Shown: one piece after another, positions 16,862 through 26,856 of the stretch
Layout: each line of letters begins with the position of its first letter
How positions within the stretch are numbered: position 1 is the first letter of the stretch
DNA from: Brevundimonas lutea
Lineage (GTDB): Bacteria; Pseudomonadota; Alphaproteobacteria; Caulobacterales; Caulobacteraceae
Length of the DNA stretch: 64,000 nucleotides
Reading direction: 5' to 3'
Assembly (NCBI RefSeq): GCF_003704105.1
Contig: NZ_QUOQ01000004.1
Span: 372,001 to 436,000, forward strand
The notes under the pieces: model-generated
Told to the model about the DNA's origin: nothing
The model's input: the letters and a program-made list of their open reading frames with translations, nothing else
Databases searched by the model: none
Position numbers and translations under genes: made by a program

Positions 16862-19132
16862 ATGATCGATCGCCGCCTGACCCCTCGTTCGTTCAGCCTC
16901 GCGCTCCTGGCCGGCAGCTGCCTGATGTCGGCCTGCGCCGCCTTCCCCGAGCTGGAAGCCACGGTAGCGCGACCGAGCGGTGGCGCGTACGCGCCGGGAG
17001 ACGAGACCCTGGAATCCCCTGTCGAGGGCGCAGAGCAGCGCCTGGCTGACCGCCTGGCCATTCCGGGCGGCGGCGACGAGCAGCCGCGCCGTCCTGAGAT
17101 CACGCCCGAGGAAGCCGCCGCCCTCGTGGGCTCGGGACCGCCGGTCAGCGCAACCCTTCCGCCCCAGACGGTCCCGGAGCTCGTCAACGCGGCCTTCGGC
17201 GACATCCTGGCGGTGCCGTTCTCGATGGGTCCGGGCGTGGCGTCGCGCAATCAGTTGGTGGCGCTCAGGGGATCGCCGCAGATGGATCGGCTGGCCTTCT
17301 TCCGCCTGGTGCAGACCGCCTTACGCGATCAGGGCGTGAGGCTGCATCTGGAAGGCGGCTCGCTCGCCGTCAGCGACGACTTCGCCGCGGGCGGTGGCGC
17401 GGCGTCGGTGATCCGCGGACGGTCTTCCGTGCCGACAGCGGCCCGAAATGTGGTGCAGTTCTTCGAGGTCCAGACCATCGAGGCCCAGGCGCTGTTCAGT
17501 TTGGCGGAGGGGCTGACGCCGAACAATGGCGTGAGCATCGCTGTTGACCAGCCTTCCAACGCCCTGATCCTCAGAGGCGGCGCGCGTGAAGTGGCCCAGA
17601 CGGCGGCGATCCTGCGCGAACTCGACCAGACGCGTTTCGCGGGCCAGCAGGTGCTCCGCATCCAGCCGATCTATTTCTCCGCCGAAGGGCTTCGCACCGC
17701 GCTGCGGGACGTCTTGTCGGCCGAGGGCTATCAGGTGTCGGTCACGGCCGGCGTGCCGCGCCCGATCGTGCTGCTGTCGCTGCCGGAGGCCAACCAGCTG
17801 CTGGTCTTCACCTCGGACTCCGATCTGCTCGAGCGGGTCAATTTCTGGATCGACGAGCTGGATCAGCCGGCGCGCTTCGGCGATTCGACCACGACCTTCG
17901 TCTACCAGGTGAACAATACCGACGCTCAGACCCTCGGCTCGCTGGCTACGGGGCAGCAGGTCCCGCAGGCCCAGCCTCGCACGCCCACCGGAGTCCCGGG
18001 CTCACCGCCTCGCGATACGTCTCTGGCCAACCTCGCGGCCCTGACCGCATTCCGCGCCGCCGGCAATCAGGGTGAAGGCGGCGGCCAGCAAAACTTCATT
18101 CCAGGCGGCCAGCAGTTTCTCGGCGGGCGGCTGCTCATCGACCCGGTCGGCAACCGCATCCTGTTCACCGGCACGGCCAACGACTACGCCCAGCTTCGCA
18201 CCCTGCTGACCACGCTCGATGTGCCCGCCAAGCAGGTGCTGATCGAGGTCACGGTCGCCGAGGTCACCCTGAACGACCAGACCCGCGCGGGGCTGAACTT
18301 CTTCTTCACCGAGTCGGGCTCGGACGGAACGCTCACCGGCGGAACCGGCGGGACCAACCCCGGGCTGGAACTGGGCGGAACCGGGTTCAATCTCGACTTC
18401 ACCGGCATCGACCTCAGGGCCGCGTTCAACGCCTTCGCCTCGAACAACAAGGTCAACATCCTGTCGACCCCGCGCATTTTCGCCCGCAGCGGGGGCCAGG
18501 CGCGAATTCAGGTCGGCAACGACGTACCGATCATCACCTCGCAGCGCGCCGCCGACAGCCAGTCCAACGGCGACACCGACATTCTGCAGACCGTTCAATA
18601 CCGGCAGACCGGCGTCATCCTGGACGTCCAGCCGGTGGTCTATGGCGACAACCGCGTCGATCTGATCATCAGCCAGGAGGTTTCGACCGTGGCGGACGGC
18701 GGATCCGGCTCGGCCATCGCCAGCCCGATCATCGGCAACCGCAGCCTGACGACCCAGATCTCTCTGAACGAGGGCTCCACTGGCGTGCTCGGCGGTTTGA
18801 TCGACAATACCTATTCCAAGGGCAACAGCGGCGTTCCCTTCCTGAAGGACATTCCGCTGCTGGGCAGCGCCTTCCGCGTGGACACGATCCGGGGCGATCA
18901 GACCATTCTGGTGATCCTGGTGACGCCCTTCATCATGCGCAATCCGGAAGACATGGAGCTATTCGCGGCCCAATACGCCGCCGAGATGAACAACGCCTTC
19001 CGCGTCGGTCGCGGCTGGTCCTACACCCTGACGCCGTTCTCCGGCGGACGAGGAGTTGGGATCAACCTGCCCCGGCAGTCGCCGCCGACCCAGCGTCCGG
19101 AGACTGAGCGGATCGCACCGGGCGTGGATTGA
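16862..19132 (+). CDS. gspD: Type II secretion secretin GspD
   Basis: Outer-membrane secretin of 756 residues. A signal peptide is followed by a lipobox-like LMSAC at about residues 21-25, so it may be a lipoprotein. N-domains occupy roughly residues 90-430, with repeats of the ILRELDQTRFAGQQVLRIQPIYF and LLTTLDVPAKQVLIEVTVAEVTL type. The secretin core then contains NKVNILSTPRIFARSGGQARIQVGNDVPIIT, VQYRQTGVILDVQPVV and GVLGGLIDN...PFLKDIPLLGSAFR. The last of these is the secretin signature. A GAGGAG sequence lies 12 bases upstream of ATG 16862. It ends 3 bases from the end of the convergent gspI gene. Confidence 0.95.
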   Translation: MIDRRLTPRSFSLALLAGSCLMSACAAFPELEATVARPSGGAYAPGDETLESPVEGAEQRLADRLAIPGGGDEQPRRPEITPEEAAALVGSGPPVSATLPPQTVPELVNAAFGDILAVPFSMGPGVASRNQLVALRGSPQMDRLAFFRLVQTALRDQGVRLHLEGGSLAVSDDFAAGGGAASVIRGRSSVPTAARNVVQFFEVQTIEAQALFSLAEGLTPNNGVSIAVDQPSNALILRGGAREVAQTAAILRELDQTRFAGQQVLRIQPIYFSAEGLRTALRDVLSAEGYQVSVTAGVPRPIVLLSLPEANQLLVFTSDSDLLERVNFWIDELDQPARFGDSTTTFVYQVNNTDAQTLGSLATGQQVPQAQPRTPTGVPGSPPRDTSLANLAALTAFRAAGNQGEGGGQQNFIPGGQQFLGGRLLIDPVGNRILFTGTANDYAQLRTLLTTLDVPAKQVLIEVTVAEVTLNDQTRAGLNFFFTESGSDGTLTGGTGGTNPGLELGGTGFNLDFTGIDLRAAFNAFASNNKVNILSTPRIFARSGGQARIQVGNDVPIITSQRAADSQSNGDTDILQTVQYRQTGVILDVQPVVYGDNRVDLIISQEVSTVADGGSGSAIASPIIGNRSLTTQISLNEGSTGVLGGLIDNTYSKGNSGVPFLKDIPLLGSAFRVDTIRGDQTILVILVTPFIMRNPEDMELFAAQYAAEMNNAFRVGRGWSYTLTPFSGGRGVGINLPRQSPPTQRPETERIAPGVD

Positions 19133-19135
19133 TCC

Positions 19136-19567
19136 TCAGAGGGTGAAGTCCCCGAAGGCGCGACGCCAGCCGAGGCGGCGGAACTGGAGGCGACCCAGTT
19201 CACGTCCGCCGGCGGTCGTGATCACGGCGTCCACCTGATAGAGGGCGACGTCGAACACGCCCTCGCCAGACGGAAAGCCCGCATTGCGACGGGTTTCGGT
19301 GACGGGCTCGGCCGTCCATGAGATGATCCGCCCCCCGGTCATGTTCCGCTGGCCCGACGGCTCTTCCATCGGATTGATGTCGGCCAGGAGCTCCAGTCCG
19401 TTGCGCTGGACGGCCGCGGTGTCCAGCGTGCGCTGAAGCCGCATCTGGCCGACCGTCATCTGATCCTGCAGGGCGAAAATGGCGGTGAATGCCAGCGCCG
19501 CGATGGCCAGGGCGACCAGGGCCTCGACCAGGCTGAAGCCGTCCCGACGCCTCATCGGTCGGCACAT
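19136..19567 (-). CDS. gspI: Type II secretion pseudopilin, GspI-like
   Basis: A 143-residue minor pseudopilin. A short basic leader ends RRRDG|FSLVEALVALAIAALAF with Glu at +5, and VALYQVDAVIT plus the RLQFRRLGWRR end fit GspI. The start is ATG 19567, which overlaps the gspF TGA by one base; GTG 19570 just before it is also possible. GspI forms the pseudopilus tip with J and K, which are encoded in a different block at 11.4-13.1 kb. It is the last gene of the reverse-strand gspE block and meets gspD tail to tail. Confidence 0.85.
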   Translation of the reverse strand: MCRPMRRRDGFSLVEALVALAIAALAFTAIFALQDQMTVGQMRLQRTLDTAAVQRNGLELLADINPMEEPSGQRNMTGGRIISWTAEPVTETRRNAGFPSGEGVFDVALYQVDAVITTAGGRELGRLQFRRLGWRRAFGDFTL

Positions 19568-20775
19568 CACAGCACCTGATCGTAGACGCTCGACAGGGCG
19601 AGGACGAGCGACAGGGCGACCACGCCGACAATGACCGAGATCAGACCGATGGCGACCGGCTCCATCAGAGAGGTGAACCGCTTGATCTGGTCGCGCAGCT
19701 TGGCGTCGTAGCTGTCCGCCAGGAAGCCGAACATGCGGGCCAGGGCTCCGGTGCGGGCGCCGGTGCGGATCAGGCTGATGTCCATCGGCGTCAACCGGGT
19801 GTGCTGCGCCAGGGAGGCGTCGATGGCGACACCGGCGCGCAGGTCGGTCTCGAGCGAGCCCAGCGAGCGACGAAACTCGCCCTCGGGGGCGGCCTCGCGC
19901 GACAGGGTCGCGGCCTGGAGCAGGGGCACACCGTTGCCCAGGGCGAAGGCGGTCAGGCGTGACCAGGCGGTGATTTCGCGCGCCTTGAGCACGCCGCCCA
20001 GAACAGGCGTCCCGTGCGCCACCCCATAGGCCCAGGTGCGCGCGGCCGGGTTTGATGCGACCAGGATGCCGCCGGCGATCAGGCCGCCCAGGCCGATCAG
20101 CACCAGCAGGATGTTCTCGCTGGCCGCCGTGCCGACACCCAGCACCAGGCGCGAAATGGCCGGCATGTTGGAGCGGTCGTCGCCGATCATGGTGGCGAAG
20201 CGCGGCACCACCTGGGTGAAGATGAACAGCACCGCCAGCACCCCCGCCGACAGCAAAAAGGCCGGATAGGTCAGGGCATTAACGAAGTCGCGGCGCAACT
20301 GCTCCTCGTAGGCCATCTGGTCGGCCGCGTCCTTCAGCACGTCGGCGATACGGCCGGCGGCCTCGCCGATGCCGATCATGGAATAAAGGTAGAAGGGAAA
20401 GCCGGGGGCGTGCTCCGTCATCGCCTTGCCAAGCGGGTCGCCCTGGCGCAGGGCGGCGACCACGGCGCGGAACTGCTCCCGCCCCTTCTCGGCCTCGATG
20501 CCGGCAGCGACGGTTTCGAGCGCCTCCAGCAGGCCGACGCCTGCCTCCAGCATCAGGGCCAGCTGACGGATGACCAGTACGCGTTCTGCGGGCTTAAGAT
20601 TCCGCTTCGACAGGGAGACATGCTTGATCTCCACCTCGGCCAGCTTGAGGACGGTCAGGCCCTCGCTCTGGAGACGGCGAAAGGCCGATTTCTCGTCCGG
20701 GGCCGAAACCACGGCGCGGGTCCGCGAGCCGTCGCGGGCCAGGGCCTCATAGCGGTACGAGCGGACGTCGGTCAT
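19567..20775 (-). CDS. gspF: Type II secretion platform protein GspF
   Basis: A 402-residue polytopic inner-membrane protein. It starts with the YRYEALARDGSRTRAVVSAPDEKSAFRRLQSEG segment shared by all GspF/PilC proteins. Two T2SF domains of about 120 residues follow, each with a helical bundle (LMLEAGVGLLEALETV... and AFALGNGVPLLQAATLS...), and three membrane helices. GspF couples GspE motion to pseudopilus growth. ATG 20775 overlaps the TGA of the glycosyltransferase gene upstream (ATGA at 20772-20775). Three non-secretion genes separate it from gspE. Confidence 0.95.
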   Translation of the reverse strand: MTDVRSYRYEALARDGSRTRAVVSAPDEKSAFRRLQSEGLTVLKLAEVEIKHVSLSKRNLKPAERVLVIRQLALMLEAGVGLLEALETVAAGIEAEKGREQFRAVVAALRQGDPLGKAMTEHAPGFPFYLYSMIGIGEAAGRIADVLKDAADQMAYEEQLRRDFVNALTYPAFLLSAGVLAVLFIFTQVVPRFATMIGDDRSNMPAISRLVLGVGTAASENILLVLIGLGGLIAGGILVASNPAARTWAYGVAHGTPVLGGVLKAREITAWSRLTAFALGNGVPLLQAATLSREAAPEGEFRRSLGSLETDLRAGVAIDASLAQHTRLTPMDISLIRTGARTGALARMFGFLADSYDAKLRDQIKRFTSLMEPVAIGLISVIVGVVALSLVLALSSVYDQVL

Positions 20776-21686
20776 TGCGCGCCGGGAAAGAACAGGGCCG
20801 GCACCCTGGGGTGGGTGATGCGGCCGTACAGGGTCGGAGCGCGGGTTGGCTTTTCGTGATCCGCGCCAGTCAGGCGACGATACTCGTCGGCGAACAGCTG
20901 GGCCAGACGCGGGCCGCCGGGCGAGACCTTGCGGCGGACGCCTCCGGCCTGGGTGGAGGCGCCGTGATGAAGCTGATGGAACGTCCCCTCGCCCACCAGC
21001 ATCAGGAAGGGCGTCGTCCGGTCGGCCAGGGCGCGCGCGAAGAAGTCGAAATTGGCCAGGCCGCCGCCGGGCTGTTCGAAGCGTTCGTCGAAGCCGCCGA
21101 GGGCCAGGAACCGGTCGCGGCCCATGACGAAGAAGGTGGTCTCCATCGGCGGGCCGCCCGCGCCGTCGCGATAGCTGCCGGCCAGGGTGGAAATTTCGAA
21201 CAGACGGTAGCCGTCGCCAGGCCAGCCGATATCGGCCAACAGCCGGTCCTCGACCGCGCGGTCGTAGCCGGCGAGGACCGAGCGCTGCTGGAGATCTGGG
21301 CCCAGGTGGAAGCCGACGGTGGCGACGAAGGCGCGGGGGTCCAGCCGCATGGCTTCGAGTGCGCGGCCGATCAGGCCGGGACTGGCCATGCGGGCGCCGT
21401 CGATCATGACGGCGATCAGATCGCCGCGCGCCATCGCCGCCGCCCGGTTGATGGCGACGCACGGCGAGGCGCCGCCGTCCTCGACGCGGATCACCGTGAC
21501 GGGCGCCGTGATGTCGAAATCCTCGGTCCTCACCGGCGTGGGGGAGCCGTTGTCGGCGACGATGATCTCGATGTCGCCGGCTTCGACGCCCTGCTGATAG
21601 GGCGGAGACAGCGACTGGATCGTGCGCGGCAGCTCGCGCGCCATGTCGTATCCGACGACCACGATGGACAGGCGCGGCGCGCTCAT
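20772..21686 (-). CDS. Family 2 glycosyltransferase embedded in T2SS operon
   Basis: A 304-residue GT-A glycosyltransferase. The fold starts LSIVVVGYDMARELPRTIQSLSP. IEIIVADNGSPTPV supplies the first acidic nucleotide contact, and VIRVEDGGASPCVAINRAAAMARGDLIAVMIDGARMASPGLI the second (IDGARM in place of a canonical DxD). No membrane helix is evident. ATGA overlaps join it to the sulfotransferase upstream (21683-21686) and gspF downstream. Donor and acceptor are unknown. The tight coupling suggests it acts on something made or exported with the secretion system, but that is inference. Confidence 0.82.
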   Translation of the reverse strand: MSAPRLSIVVVGYDMARELPRTIQSLSPPYQQGVEAGDIEIIVADNGSPTPVRTEDFDITAPVTVIRVEDGGASPCVAINRAAAMARGDLIAVMIDGARMASPGLIGRALEAMRLDPRAFVATVGFHLGPDLQQRSVLAGYDRAVEDRLLADIGWPGDGYRLFEISTLAGSYRDGAGGPPMETTFFVMGRDRFLALGGFDERFEQPGGGLANFDFFARALADRTTPFLMLVGEGTFHQLHHGASTQAGGVRRKVSPGGPRLAQLFADEYRRLTGADHEKPTRAPTLYGRITHPRVPALFFPGAQ

Positions 21687-22372
21687 GTCGTCAGAGCCCT
21701 CAGCCGGTCCCAGAGCGCGCGTGCATCGACTGGGACCTCACCTTCCGGGGGCTGGTGGTTCAGCTCCTGGGATCGAAACGGCATGGGCGCAGCGGCGTCC
21801 AGGCCGAAGTCCTCCGCGACCGACCGAACCCTGCCCTCATACGCGGGGTCGTCATAGTCGATCACCGGGAAGGGAATGCGGTCACGCCAGCCGAGCAGGG
21901 CTTGATTGTAACCGGCCCAAATCGCTAGCGACCGGTCGGTTTCGAACCGGTTTCGGGCCTTCAGCGAGCCGGCGACGGCGGCGGGATGGCGGATCGAGGC
22001 GACCAGCCGCAGGTCCGGGAACACCTCGAACCAACCGTCGAGCAGGAGGGTGGCGCGCGGGTCCTTGAAGCCCCAGGGACGGGGCAGGTCGGCATAGTCC
22101 TCATCGACCACGGCGCGCAGGGCCGCAATCTCTCCGGCGGTCCAGGCTACCGGCTCGGTCGGCGGGCGATCCCAGGCGGCGCCCACGCGGGCGAGCACGG
22201 CGTCATGAACCGGCCAGAAGCGCGGATTTTCCCGGTTGCCCTTCAGATTGTGCGGCGCGCGGGTGTTCACCGGACCGAGCGTCAGGCCCAGGTCCTCCAG
22301 GCACCCGGCCAGACACGAGGTGCCCGAGCGGTGCATGCCGATGACGGCGACGGGCGCGGAAGACTCAGTCAC
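21683..22372 (-). CDS. Sulfotransferase embedded in T2SS operon
   Basis: A 229-residue protein with the 5'-phosphosulfate loop VAVIGMHRSGTSCLAG (key HRSGTS, residues 14-19). An LKGNRENPRFWPVHD segment and the 3'-phosphate-contact helix RLVASIRHPAAVAGSLKARN follow, as in PAPS-dependent sulfotransferases of glycan clusters. It starts at GTG 22372 and overlaps the methyltransferase gene by 8 bases, and the glycosyltransferase gene by ATGA. The acceptor is not known. Confidence 0.8.
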   Translation of the reverse strand: MTESSAPVAVIGMHRSGTSCLAGCLEDLGLTLGPVNTRAPHNLKGNRENPRFWPVHDAVLARVGAAWDRPPTEPVAWTAGEIAALRAVVDEDYADLPRPWGFKDPRATLLLDGWFEVFPDLRLVASIRHPAAVAGSLKARNRFETDRSLAIWAGYNQALLGWRDRIPFPVIDYDDPAYEGRVRSVAEDFGLDAAAPMPFRSQELNHQPPEGEVPVDARALWDRLRALTT

Positions 22373-23050
22373 GGCCGCGCACGAAGACGGCCATGTGCTG
22401 GCCTCGCGGATGACCCCAGTCGCCGACGCGCTCCAGCCGCCAGGGTCCGTGCCCGGCCGCCCACAGCAGATCGGTGGGGCGGTAATGGAACGGGTCCTTG
22501 TAGTCGTAGGAGACGATCTCGCCCTTCTTTCGACCGTGCTGGATCGGCTCAGTCACCGGCCATGCGTCCGGGCACTCGAAGTAGGTGACGCAGAACCGGC
22601 CGGTCGGCGGCATGACCTCGGCCAGCTTGATCAGGCAGCGTCTGAGATGGTTCAGCGGCAGGTGGCTAAAGACCGACTGGGCCATGGCGTAGGTGACGCG
22701 GGCGGTGACGGCGGAGAAGTCGAAACTGTCGGTCTCGATCAGCTGCGCGCGCGGCAGCCGGTCGCGACCATCGTCGGTCAGCTCGCGCTCATGGCCGGTG
22801 TCGAGCAATAGGGCCGAGCGGTCGGCGCCCCAATAGTTGCCGGGATCGAGATAGTCGACGGCCAGTCGGCCAAGGCGCAGCGTGCCGCAGCCGATGTCGA
22901 GCAGCACGTCGCGCGGCGCCATGCCCTGGTCCTTGAGGAAGTTGAGCTGGAGCGCGCCCATCTCGTCCCACAGACCGCCGACTACCTGCCGGTGACGGCC
23001 CGCGTCGACGGCATCCTGAAGTGTCTCGTCGGAATAGTATTTGTTGAAGC

Positions 23051-23054
<4 letters not shown>
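22365..23054 (-). CDS. SAM-dependent methyltransferase embedded in T2SS operon
   Basis: A 229-residue class I methyltransferase. Motif I is VLLDIGCGTLRLGRLAVDYL (key DIGCG), followed by a YWGADRSALLLDTGHE acidic motif II and DSFDFSAVTARVTYAMAQSVFSHLPLNHLRRCL (motif IV/V). No substrate-specific domain is recognisable. It starts at GTG 23054, overlapping the gspE TGA as GTGA. It is the first of three non-secretion genes between gspE and gspF. Glycan O-methylation is a reasonable guess given the glycosyl- and sulfotransferase neighbours, but nothing in the sequence proves it. Confidence 0.82.
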
Positions 23055-24862
<1,808 letters not shown>

Positions 24863-24944
24863 GGATGAGTCCCCGCCATGCCCATCTTCTAACCCATGGA
24901 ATCGCGGCGCCAAAACGGCGACATGCGGACGACAGGCCCAAACG

Positions 24945-24970
24945 CAAGAAGGGGAGGCCGAAGCCTCCCC
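24945..24970 (-). terminator. Rho-independent terminator of the secreted-protein gene
   Basis: An 8-bp perfect stem (GGGGAGGC / GCCTCCCC, 24951-24958 and 24963-24970) with a CGAA loop lies 34 bases beyond the stop of the gene at 25004. On the minus strand it is followed by TTCTT. Confidence 0.8.
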
Positions 24971-25003
24971 TCCCCACAGTCGTTTCGAACGACCGAGCGT
25001 GTC

Positions 25004-26500
25004 TTACGGCACGTCGGCGGTGTCGTCCGGGGTCTGGGTGGTGGCGACGGTGCCCCACTCGACCGAGGCCACACCGTTCGGCGTCACGTGGAAGCGCTGA
25101 GCGGTGATGTCGGCCGGAGCGGCTTCGACGATGAACTCGACATCGCCGCGGCCGAAGTCGCCGAGGGCCGAGGCCAGCATCGCCGGGGTCACGACGATCT
25201 CGCCGAAGGCGTCGATTTCGCCGATTTGCGTGATGCCGGCGGTCGAACCGTCGGTGCTGTTACGCAGGGCAACCGAAACCGCCGCGTCGTTGCCGCTCAG
25301 GTTACCCATGCGGACGATGTTGGTGGTGCCGTTGACCGGAGCGGAGGTCAGCATGCGGGCGATCACGTTGGTGCCTTCGCGACGGATCGACTCGAAGTCG
25401 CCCGTGGCTTCCGACTCTTCGTCCGGGTTGTAGAAGGTCGGGTCCAGATCGTAGGCGATGAAGGCGTCGTACGAGGACGAGGCGATCACGCCACCGTCTT
25501 CGAACACCTGGAACGGCGAGCCGTTCGGCTTCGAGGACAGCAGTTCGACGATGTAGTCTTCCGGAGCGTCGCCGGCGCAGGTCGAGCCGGTGAACACCAC
25601 CTGGTTGCCGGTGACCGAGTCGGCCGCGCGGCCTTCCAGGGTCGGGTTGCCCGGGCAGCCAGCGGCGCCGTCGAAGGCCGAGAAGCCGTTCGAGGCGGAC
25701 GAGGTCACGCGGACCACGGCGTCGGTGACGTCGGTGGTCGCGACGAAGTTGCCCGGGGTCAGGTCACGCTGGGCGCGCTCGTCGACGTAGATGGCGAGCT
25801 TGCCGAGGATGCCGTTGTCCGACAGGCTGGTGTAGGTCGGGGTCGGGTTCAGCAGGGCGAAGTCATCACCCTCGGCGCCGGCCGCGTTGCCGACGTTGCC
25901 GTTGAAGGTCGGCTGGAAGGCGTTGACCGCGAAGATGGCGGCCAGGAAGGCGTCGCCGCCGTCGATCGGGTTGTTGCCTTCGGTGCGCAGCGAGGTGCGG
26001 ACGGTCACGGTGCCGACCGAGGACGGGGCGACCGGAACGTTCAGGTCGAAGCCGCTGCAGGTCGAGTCCGAGTTGGAGATGACGAAGCGAGCGGTGTCGT
26101 CGCCGGCGGTGCCGCCGGTCGAACGGACGACCGTGAAGCTGGCGTCGCAGTCAGGCGCGCCGACGATGTCGGTGGCCACGAAGGGAGCGCCGAAGTCGGC
26201 GTTCGACAGGGCGACCTCGAGGACGGTGTTGCCCGAGGGCAGCGAACCGGCGCTCAGGCGGTCTTGCAGGGCCAGGGTGCCTTGAGCCAGACCGACGGCT
26301 TCTTCGGCCACCAGGTACAGGTCGAGCAGCGAACGGCCGTAGTTGGTGGCGTCGTCGGCGCGGTCGATCTGGTTGGTGTCAGCCGAGGTGATGGCGCCGG
26401 CCGGGCCAGTGGCGCGGTACGACAGGTCGTGCGCCGAGGCGGCGCCGGCGAAAGTGAGAGCGCCCAGGGCGATGCCCGCGAGCAGCAGCTTTTTAGTCAT
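25004..26500 (-). CDS. Abundant-type secreted surface protein, function unknown
   Basis: A 498-residue protein with a clear Sec signal peptide, cut after AASA (residues 20-23). The mature part is acidic, rich in Thr, Ser, Val, Asp and Gly, with alternating hydrophobic beta patterns and very few Lys. Four Cys in two close pairs could form disulfides. There is no membrane anchor, beta-barrel C-terminal Phe or catalytic motif that I recognise. Codon use is strongly biased to C/G-ending codons, and the gene has its own terminator and a good -35 box, which suggests high expression. An S-layer-like or secreted adhesive role is possible. It is directly upstream of gspE on the same strand, but a terminator separates the two. 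Confidence 0.75.
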   Translation of the reverse strand: MTKKLLLAGIALGALTFAGAASAHDLSYRATGPAGAITSADTNQIDRADDATNYGRSLLDLYLVAEEAVGLAQGTLALQDRLSAGSLPSGNTVLEVALSNADFGAPFVATDIVGAPDCDASFTVVRSTGGTAGDDTARFVISNSDSTCSGFDLNVPVAPSSVGTVTVRTSLRTEGNNPIDGGDAFLAAIFAVNAFQPTFNGNVGNAAGAEGDDFALLNPTPTYTSLSDNGILGKLAIYVDERAQRDLTPGNFVATTDVTDAVVRVTSSASNGFSAFDGAAGCPGNPTLEGRAADSVTGNQVVFTGSTCAGDAPEDYIVELLSSKPNGSPFQVFEDGGVIASSSYDAFIAYDLDPTFYNPDEESEATGDFESIRREGTNVIARMLTSAPVNGTTNIVRMGNLSGNDAAVSVALRNSTDGSTAGITQIGEIDAFGEIVVTPAMLASALGDFGRGDVEFIVEAAPADITAQRFHVTPNGVASVEWGTVATTQTPDDTADVP

Positions 26501-26603
26501 TAGAGAGGTCCCCTCTATCCATTAAAAACGGGCGCCCACACGGTTCGACCCGCAGGTTGCAGCCAAACCGCATGCGTGCACGGCTTGGGCACCCTGTCGG
26601 CAC

Positions 26604-26630
26604 GTTTAAAGGAAAACCGCGCCCCGTCAA
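26604..26630 (-). promoter_or_regulatory. Candidate housekeeping promoter for the secreted-protein gene
   Basis: On the minus strand TTGACGG (26624-26630) matches the Caulobacter sigma-73 -35 consensus TTGACGS exactly. CTTTAAAC (26604-26611), 12 bases on, matches the -10 consensus GCTANAWC only in its second half. A start here would give a 5' leader of about 95 bases ending in AGAGGGGACCTCTCT, in which the ribosome-binding GGGGA lies in a small inverted repeat. The 356-base gap 26501-26856 also holds the most AT-rich patch seen here (about 26700-26800), in which I see no gene. Confidence 0.4.
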
Positions 26631-26856
26631 TCGAAAGTCGCTTTCGCGCCCCATTCCTTCCGACCGGGATTCTGCGAGCGATGGTTGAGCAGAGCGGTTC
26701 GGCTGAGTTGTGTGGCCGGTTTCGCGCTTCGTTTGGTTAAACCGTCGACTAGTGCGTTGTTGAGGCTACATTTTTCACGCTTTTACGCTCCACAGATTGG
26801 TCAGCTGGAGCGTGACGGCGCGAGCGCCTCATTCCAAACTCAAGTCGCCGCCGCGC

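Noticed and set aside
24896..26503. 535-codon antisense frame over the secreted-protein gene
   Set aside because: Gly/Val/Arg-rich shadow caused by strong codon bias on the opposite strand; the real protein has a signal peptide.
26700..26830. AT-rich patch considered as a mobile-element remnant
   Set aside because: No inverted repeats, target duplications or transposase fragments were seen; it is simply intergenic.
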